Source of the DNA: a bacterium
GTDB lineage: Bacteria > Armatimonadota > Fimbriimonadia > Fimbriimonadales > Fimbriimonadaceae
NCBI GenBank assembly: GCA_013823945.1
Contig: PNMZ01000001.1
Location: 62,001 to 126,000, forward strand
Length of the DNA stretch: 64,000 bases
Direction of reading: 5' to 3'
Made by a program: the position numbers and the translations under genes. Positions 60,592 through 64,000 of this stretch are shown here, piece after piece (the first letter of the stretch is position 1; every line of letters starts with the position of its first letter). The notes beneath the pieces are model-generated. The model did no database searches, was not told where the DNA came from, and worked only from the letters and a program-made list of their open reading frames with translations.

Positions 60592-61089
60592 TTACACTTC
60601 GCCAAGTGCCAGACCAATCGCATCAACCGATGCCGTATCCCCTGCATCCCTGTCACGATGTTCCCACGTCACCTCCCCTGCTGAATTCAAAACAAAAGTT
60701 CCCGAGAGCTGCAACGGATCACCAACCGGTACCCCCACCCCATGCTTGCCCGCTCGAACCCCCGCTCGCCAAACATTTGGCCCAAAAAGCTGAACTAAAT
60801 TCCCCCGCTTCAATCCAAAAACGTCATACAGCCGCTTATCCGGATCACAGATAAATCTATGGGGAGATTCCATCTTCACCCGAAATTTCTCCGCTTCATC
60901 CGGCGAAGCCATGCAAACAAAAACGATATTCCAATCTGCTTTCTCACGTAGCACCGCCACGTGTTCCCGACAAAACGTTCATCCAAAATGGCGAAGAAAA
61001 ACCAACCCCACTGGTTTTTCAACGGCAATACTCCACAAAGAGACGCTCTCGCCTGAACTCAAAAGAACATCACGATTGTCAAAATTCAC
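60592..61089 (-). CDS. Peroxiredoxin-like selenoprotein (AhpC/TSA_2, SelU-like) with in-frame TGA
   Basis: A frame read through one TGA (60981-60979) gives a 165-residue thioredoxin-fold redoxin. Before the TGA come VEKPVGLVFLRHFG, then U37, then TFCREHVAVLRE. In the family the motif is FLRHFG-C-x-F-C-REHVA, so TGA stands exactly at the first redox Cys, giving U-x-x-C with Cys40. After it come RFICDPDKRLYDVFGL and LSGTFVLNSAGEVTWEHRD, as usual. Immediately after the TGA lies an 8-bp hairpin with a GGU loop, matching the bacterial SECIS pattern. The start is GTG 61089, 9 bases after the rpoD stop. A caller that treats TGA as stop would begin at GTG 60960 and lose the active site. A sequencing error (TGC to TGA) is the main alternative. 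Confidence 0.78.
60945..60963 (-). promoter_or_regulatory. Predicted bacterial SECIS hairpin
   Basis: CACGTGGCGGTGCTACGTG folds into an 8-bp stem (one G-U pair) with loop GGU. It begins 15 bases after the TGA, and the loop is 23 bases after it. Known bacterial SECIS elements have a loop with a G in the first positions at ~16-37 bases from the UGA. Confidence 0.7.
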
Positions 61090-61098
61090 GTCTAACTT

Positions 61099-62004
61099 CT
61101 ACGCAAGCAAAACTCCCGAATCACACTGTTTGAGCTTTTTCAATCCCCGTTGCTCAATCTGCCGCACTCGCTCCCGGGTGATCCGGAGTTGCTTCGCAAC
61201 TTCCTCAAGGGTCAATTGGAGTCCATCTCTCAAACCATAGCGTAGGTTAAGTACCTCGCGCTCTCGGTCATCAAGAATCTCCATCACCTCGCGCACCGTT
61301 TGACGCATGTGAGCCCGCTCCATCGCCACTCCCCCATGATCATCATCCGGAATAACATCCTGCAATGTCGAATCGTCTGTCCCTGTTAGTGGAGACTCTA
61401 ACGACATCGCATCCGGAACCATTTTTAGCATCTCTGCTACTTTGCCAACTTCAATATCCGCCGCCCGAGCAACTTCCTCCGCCGATGGATCACGTCCAAG
61501 CTCCATGGAGAGACGAGCGGCAATACGGCGCACTCTCATCGACCCTTCCACAACATGTACGGGCACCCGAATCAAGCGTGACTGATCACTAATCGCTCGA
61601 CTGATCGCCTGACGGATCCACCACGTCGCATAAGTAGAAAATCGAAACCCTTTATCCGAATCAAACTTCTCAACCGCCCGAATCAGCCCGATATTCCCCT
61701 CTTGGATCAAATCATCCAAACTCATCCCCCGCCCCGAGTATTTCTTCGCAATATTGACTACCAATCGGTAGTTCGCTTCAACCAATTTCCGACGACTGTC
61801 TTGGCACCCTTCGCCAATCGCCTGGGCCAAAACGGCCTCTTGTTCAGCAGTAAGCAAAGGGGTACGCCCCACCGTAGCCAACCACAGTTTCAAACTGTCG
61901 TCAACTTGCCCCCGGTCACCAGCATCGCCAGTCCCTCCATGTCCAACTGCAAATCCATTTGAAGACGCGCTCGTGCCAGTAAATTCACCATGAACCACTG
62001 CCAC
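61099..62004 (-). CDS. rpoD: Sigma-70 family RNA polymerase sigma factor, RpoD/SigA type
   Basis: The 301-residue sigma factor has region 1.2 ([19 protein letters not shown]), region 2 ([31 protein letters not shown]), region 3 (RVPVHVVEG...) and region 4 ([22 protein letters not shown]). Region 1.1 is missing. The place directly behind dnaG, as in the macromolecular synthesis operon, supports the housekeeping factor. The length and missing 1.1 leave a group 2 factor possible. The GTG start at 62004 lacks a strong ribosome site. Confidence 0.88.
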   Translation of the reverse strand: MAVVHGEFTGTSASSNGFAVGHGGTGDAGDRGQVDDSLKLWLATVGRTPLLTAEQEAVLAQAIGEGCQDSRRKLVEANYRLVVNIAKKYSGRGMSLDDLIQEGNIGLIRAVEKFDSDKGFRFSTYATWWIRQAISRAISDQSRLIRVPVHVVEGSMRVRRIAARLSMELGRDPSAEEVARAADIEVGKVAEMLKMVPDAMSLESPLTGTDDSTLQDVIPDDDHGGVAMERAHMRQTVREVMEILDDREREVLNLRYGLRDGLQLTLEEVAKQLRITRERVRQIEQRGLKKLKQCDSGVLLA

Positions 62005-62081
62005 CCGATATGTCCCAGAGCAATCAAATGAGTGCCTAAATTGTTATATACACCACAATTATTCAAATTCCAAACAAAAAC

Positions 62082-63848
62082 TTACTCTTTTATCACACCC
62101 TTAATCTTCCGAAGCCGGTTCCCAATAGCCCTCAAAGCATCGTCATCCGAACTATTCCCGACTAACTCGGCTTGTTTCCGCGCCTCCCGTGCCTCAAGTT
62201 CTTTTCCCAAACGATCGACCGCATCCTCCAATGTTCGCCGCTCAATCGGCTCCGGATCCCCCATGCCCAGATCAAGTAGTACCAATTTCACCTCCTCGTC
62301 GGTCACGTCGTGTAGCCACTCAGATCCCGGTCGCGCCGTCCCAACTGCTTTCACAGAATTTGCTATCTTTCTCGCGATCTCCGACTTCATCAAAGGCTCA
62401 TGCCCCGCAAATTGCCACGCTTCTTCAAACAAGCTCGACGAAAACAAGCTCAAGAAGATAATCCGCTCCGCCCCCACCAATTCACTCGTACGCAACGGAA
62501 CCGCACGGTCCTCACGCTCCGGCAATGGCAGCCTCTCAACCCTCTCCGCAACCCCCTTTGATTTCGCCTTCTTCCGCTCAGCCGCAACCATCCTCTCAAG
62601 GGCTTTCGCCGCCGCTTGACGATCACGAATTCCCGGATACTGTGCCGCCACTGGAATCAAATATTTCTGCAATTCGAGGGGTGTTTCTGCCGTCGCAAGT
62701 ACCTGAACCACTTCCGTCCAATACCCATCGTCATCTGCCCCGAGCCGTTCGTTGAGCATCGCCATCCGAAAATCCATCGGGCTAACGCCATGCTCAACCG
62801 CAAGTCGCACCGCCTGCGGCCCTTGATCTCGCAACAGAGTGTCGGGATCCTCACCTTTCGGAGCTAAGGCAATCTTGACCGTCAGTCCCCCTGCTGCCAA
62901 AAGCTGAGCCGCCCGATCCGCCGCCTTTTTGCCTGCGTCATCAGCATCATAAAGCACAACAACCTTGCTGCACCAGCGCTTCAAAAGCCGCACATGTTCT
63001 TCTGCCAATGCTGTCCCTAGGCTTGCAATTGCTTCGGTCACCCCCGCCCGATGACAGGCAATCACGTCAAGATATCCCTCAACCAAAACTGCTTGGTCGT
63101 TCTTAGCAATCGTCTCCTTGGCCCGGTGCATCCCATAAAGAACTCGGCTCTTCGAATAAAGCGGAGTATCCGAACTGTTGATGTATTTGGGATTACCTTG
63201 TCCAACAATCCGCCCCCCAAAAGCGACAAGTTTGCCTCGCTCATCCCGAATGGGAAACATCAACCGACTACGAAATCGGTCATAAAATCCACCGCGCCCA
63301 TCCTGATCAACCAAAAAGAGGCTCTGCCCAAGAGTGAGCGAAATGCCCTTCTTCTTGAGTCGATAGGCCAATGCTTCACCCATACTGGGCCCAAATCCAA
63401 GCTCCCATTCATCAACAACTTTCTGATCAAGCCCCCGTTCCGCCAGGTACTTTTGTGCTTCCGAATCTTCCCGGAGTTGTTCGCGAAAAAACGCCTGGGC
63501 TTCGGCCATTGCCGCCTCCATTTGCTCATTCTCAGACTGGTCAGCTTTCTGAAATTCTGGAAGGTCAACGCCAGTCTGTTGCGCCAAAATCTTGAGTGCC
63601 TCAATGAAGTCAACCCGCTGGGTCTCCATCACCCAATTAAAAACATCACCCTTGGCTCCACAACTCCAACACCGGTAATGCCCGAATTCAGAAGAAACAA
63701 TAAAACTAGGGTTCCTATCATCATGAAACGGGCAGAGACCTTTCCAGTTTCTGCCCGCCTTCTTTAGCGCAACTCGTTGACCAACAAGATCAACCAAGTC
63801 CGCTCGGCGACGAATTTCATCTTTTGCACGATCTAAGTCGCCCGCCAC
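62082..63848 (-). CDS. dnaG: DNA primase DnaG
   Basis: The 588-residue enzyme makes RNA primers for replication. The CHC2 zinc finger (Cys39, His42, Cys60, Cys63) is at the N-terminus. The TOPRIM core has VLVEGYLDVIACHRAG and VVLYDADDAGKKAA. The C-terminal helicase-binding part is of moderate length. The start is GTG 63848, preceded by GGAGGT 14 bases earlier. Followed by rpoD after 77 bases. Confidence 0.96.
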   Translation of the reverse strand: MAGDLDRAKDEIRRRADLVDLVGQRVALKKAGRNWKGLCPFHDDRNPSFIVSSEFGHYRCWSCGAKGDVFNWVMETQRVDFIEALKILAQQTGVDLPEFQKADQSENEQMEAAMAEAQAFFREQLREDSEAQKYLAERGLDQKVVDEWELGFGPSMGEALAYRLKKKGISLTLGQSLFLVDQDGRGGFYDRFRSRLMFPIRDERGKLVAFGGRIVGQGNPKYINSSDTPLYSKSRVLYGMHRAKETIAKNDQAVLVEGYLDVIACHRAGVTEAIASLGTALAEEHVRLLKRWCSKVVVLYDADDAGKKAADRAAQLLAAGGLTVKIALAPKGEDPDTLLRDQGPQAVRLAVEHGVSPMDFRMAMLNERLGADDDGYWTEVVQVLATAETPLELQKYLIPVAAQYPGIRDRQAAAKALERMVAAERKKAKSKGVAERVERLPLPEREDRAVPLRTSELVGAERIIFLSLFSSSLFEEAWQFAGHEPLMKSEIARKIANSVKAVGTARPGSEWLHDVTDEEVKLVLLDLGMGDPEPIERRTLEDAVDRLGKELEAREARKQAELVGNSSDDDALRAIGNRLRKIKGVIKE

Positions 63849-63874
63849 TTCAGTTCTTCAGACCTCCGCTGAGC

Positions 63875-64000
63875 TTAGGTCTTGCCCGCAGCTACAACAA
63901 CGCCTGTTACGACTTGGGGCTTATCCTTCACCAAGCGGCTCAATCGGAATGCAACTCGATCTCGAACGAGGAATCGCACGACCAAGTTATCACCACTCAC
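63875..64000 (-). CDS. C-terminal end of an unidentified gene (cut by window edge)
   Basis: The frame is open from the right edge to TAA at 63877-63875, giving the last 41 residues (...NLVVRFLVRDRVAFRLSRLVKDKPQVVTGV...). The piece is too short to name. The stop lies 26 bases before the dnaG start on the same strand, so it may belong to the dnaG operon. Confidence 0.5.
   Translation of the reverse strand: MSGDNLVVRFLVRDRVAFRLSRLVKDKPQVVTGVVVAAGKT

Noticed and set aside
60592-60960. A complete 122-residue redoxin starting at GTG 60960
   Set aside because: It begins inside the conserved REHVAVLRE helix and lacks both redox residues; the family's N-terminal half is present upstream in the same frame, interrupted only by one TGA.

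Overview
The window reads as a chromosomal segment of a Gram-negative-type bacterium of the Armatimonadota, most likely the Fimbriimonadia. This is an inference. It rests on prepilin-like proteins with the FTLIELLVVIAIIAILAAIL leader, PEP-CTERM anchored secreted proteins, small lipoproteins, a complete-looking flagellar export cluster, and core genes that match no better-known phylum. Base composition is moderate. Most genes sit in short, tightly packed operons, and many first genes have a TAnnnT box only 6-10 bases before the start codon, which suggests frequent leaderless mRNAs.

Layout. 1-3.1 kb: envelope sugar genes (glycosyltransferase end, UDP-sugar dehydrogenase, hexapeptide acetyltransferase). 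3.2-5.6 kb: nrnA-like, truB and a DUF2752 gene. 5.6-11 kb: a large secreted protein with a possible thioester domain, a fused 2-oxoacid dehydrogenase E1, a pilin-like membrane protein and a D-cysteine desulfhydrase-like enzyme. 11-16.5 kb: fliM-fliN/Y-fliO-fliP-fliQ-fliR-flhB on the minus strand. 16.6-26.6 kb: a zinc protease, trxB, a multi-PAS diguanylate cyclase, an M42 peptidase, an acyl-CoA carboxyltransferase, hemW and a DUF4870 protein. 26.7-34.3 kb: purD, recR, ybaB, dnaX, the SRP RNA, a TPR protein and an ABC-2 transporter. 34.5-37 kb: trpD-trpC-trpF.

37-50 kb is the most unusual region. Complex I genes nuoA, nuoC, nuoD, nuoE and nuoF occur in their normal order but are split into separate transcription units, and nuoB is missing from between nuoA and nuoC. 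Between them lie four modules, each a pseudopilin-like gene followed at once by a tiny lipoprotein gene, plus two PEP-CTERM proteins and a GNAT acetyltransferase. A third PEP-CTERM gene follows nuoF. Strong hairpin terminators separate most units. A three-gene sulfur-handling operon (TauE/SafE, rhodanese, MBL-rhodanese) follows at 50.9-53.7 kb.

53.7-64 kb: tpiA, OsmC, a membrane protein, tRNA-fMet, an inositol monophosphatase, tRNA-Gly, birA, nadC, an McsB-like arginine kinase, a VOC protein, and the dnaG-rpoD operon. Directly behind rpoD is the strongest single discovery: a peroxiredoxin-like (AhpC/TSA_2, SelU-like) gene whose redox motif is U-T-F-C. An in-frame TGA stands where the family has Cys, and a hairpin immediately downstream fits the bacterial SECIS pattern. 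A conventional gene call would start after the TGA and lose the active site.

An interspersed palindromic repeat family (CTCTCC...GGAGAG followed by GGGTGAGG) is scattered through the window. One copy lies in frame inside the GNAT gene, and a diverged relative appears to encode the N-terminus of HemW.
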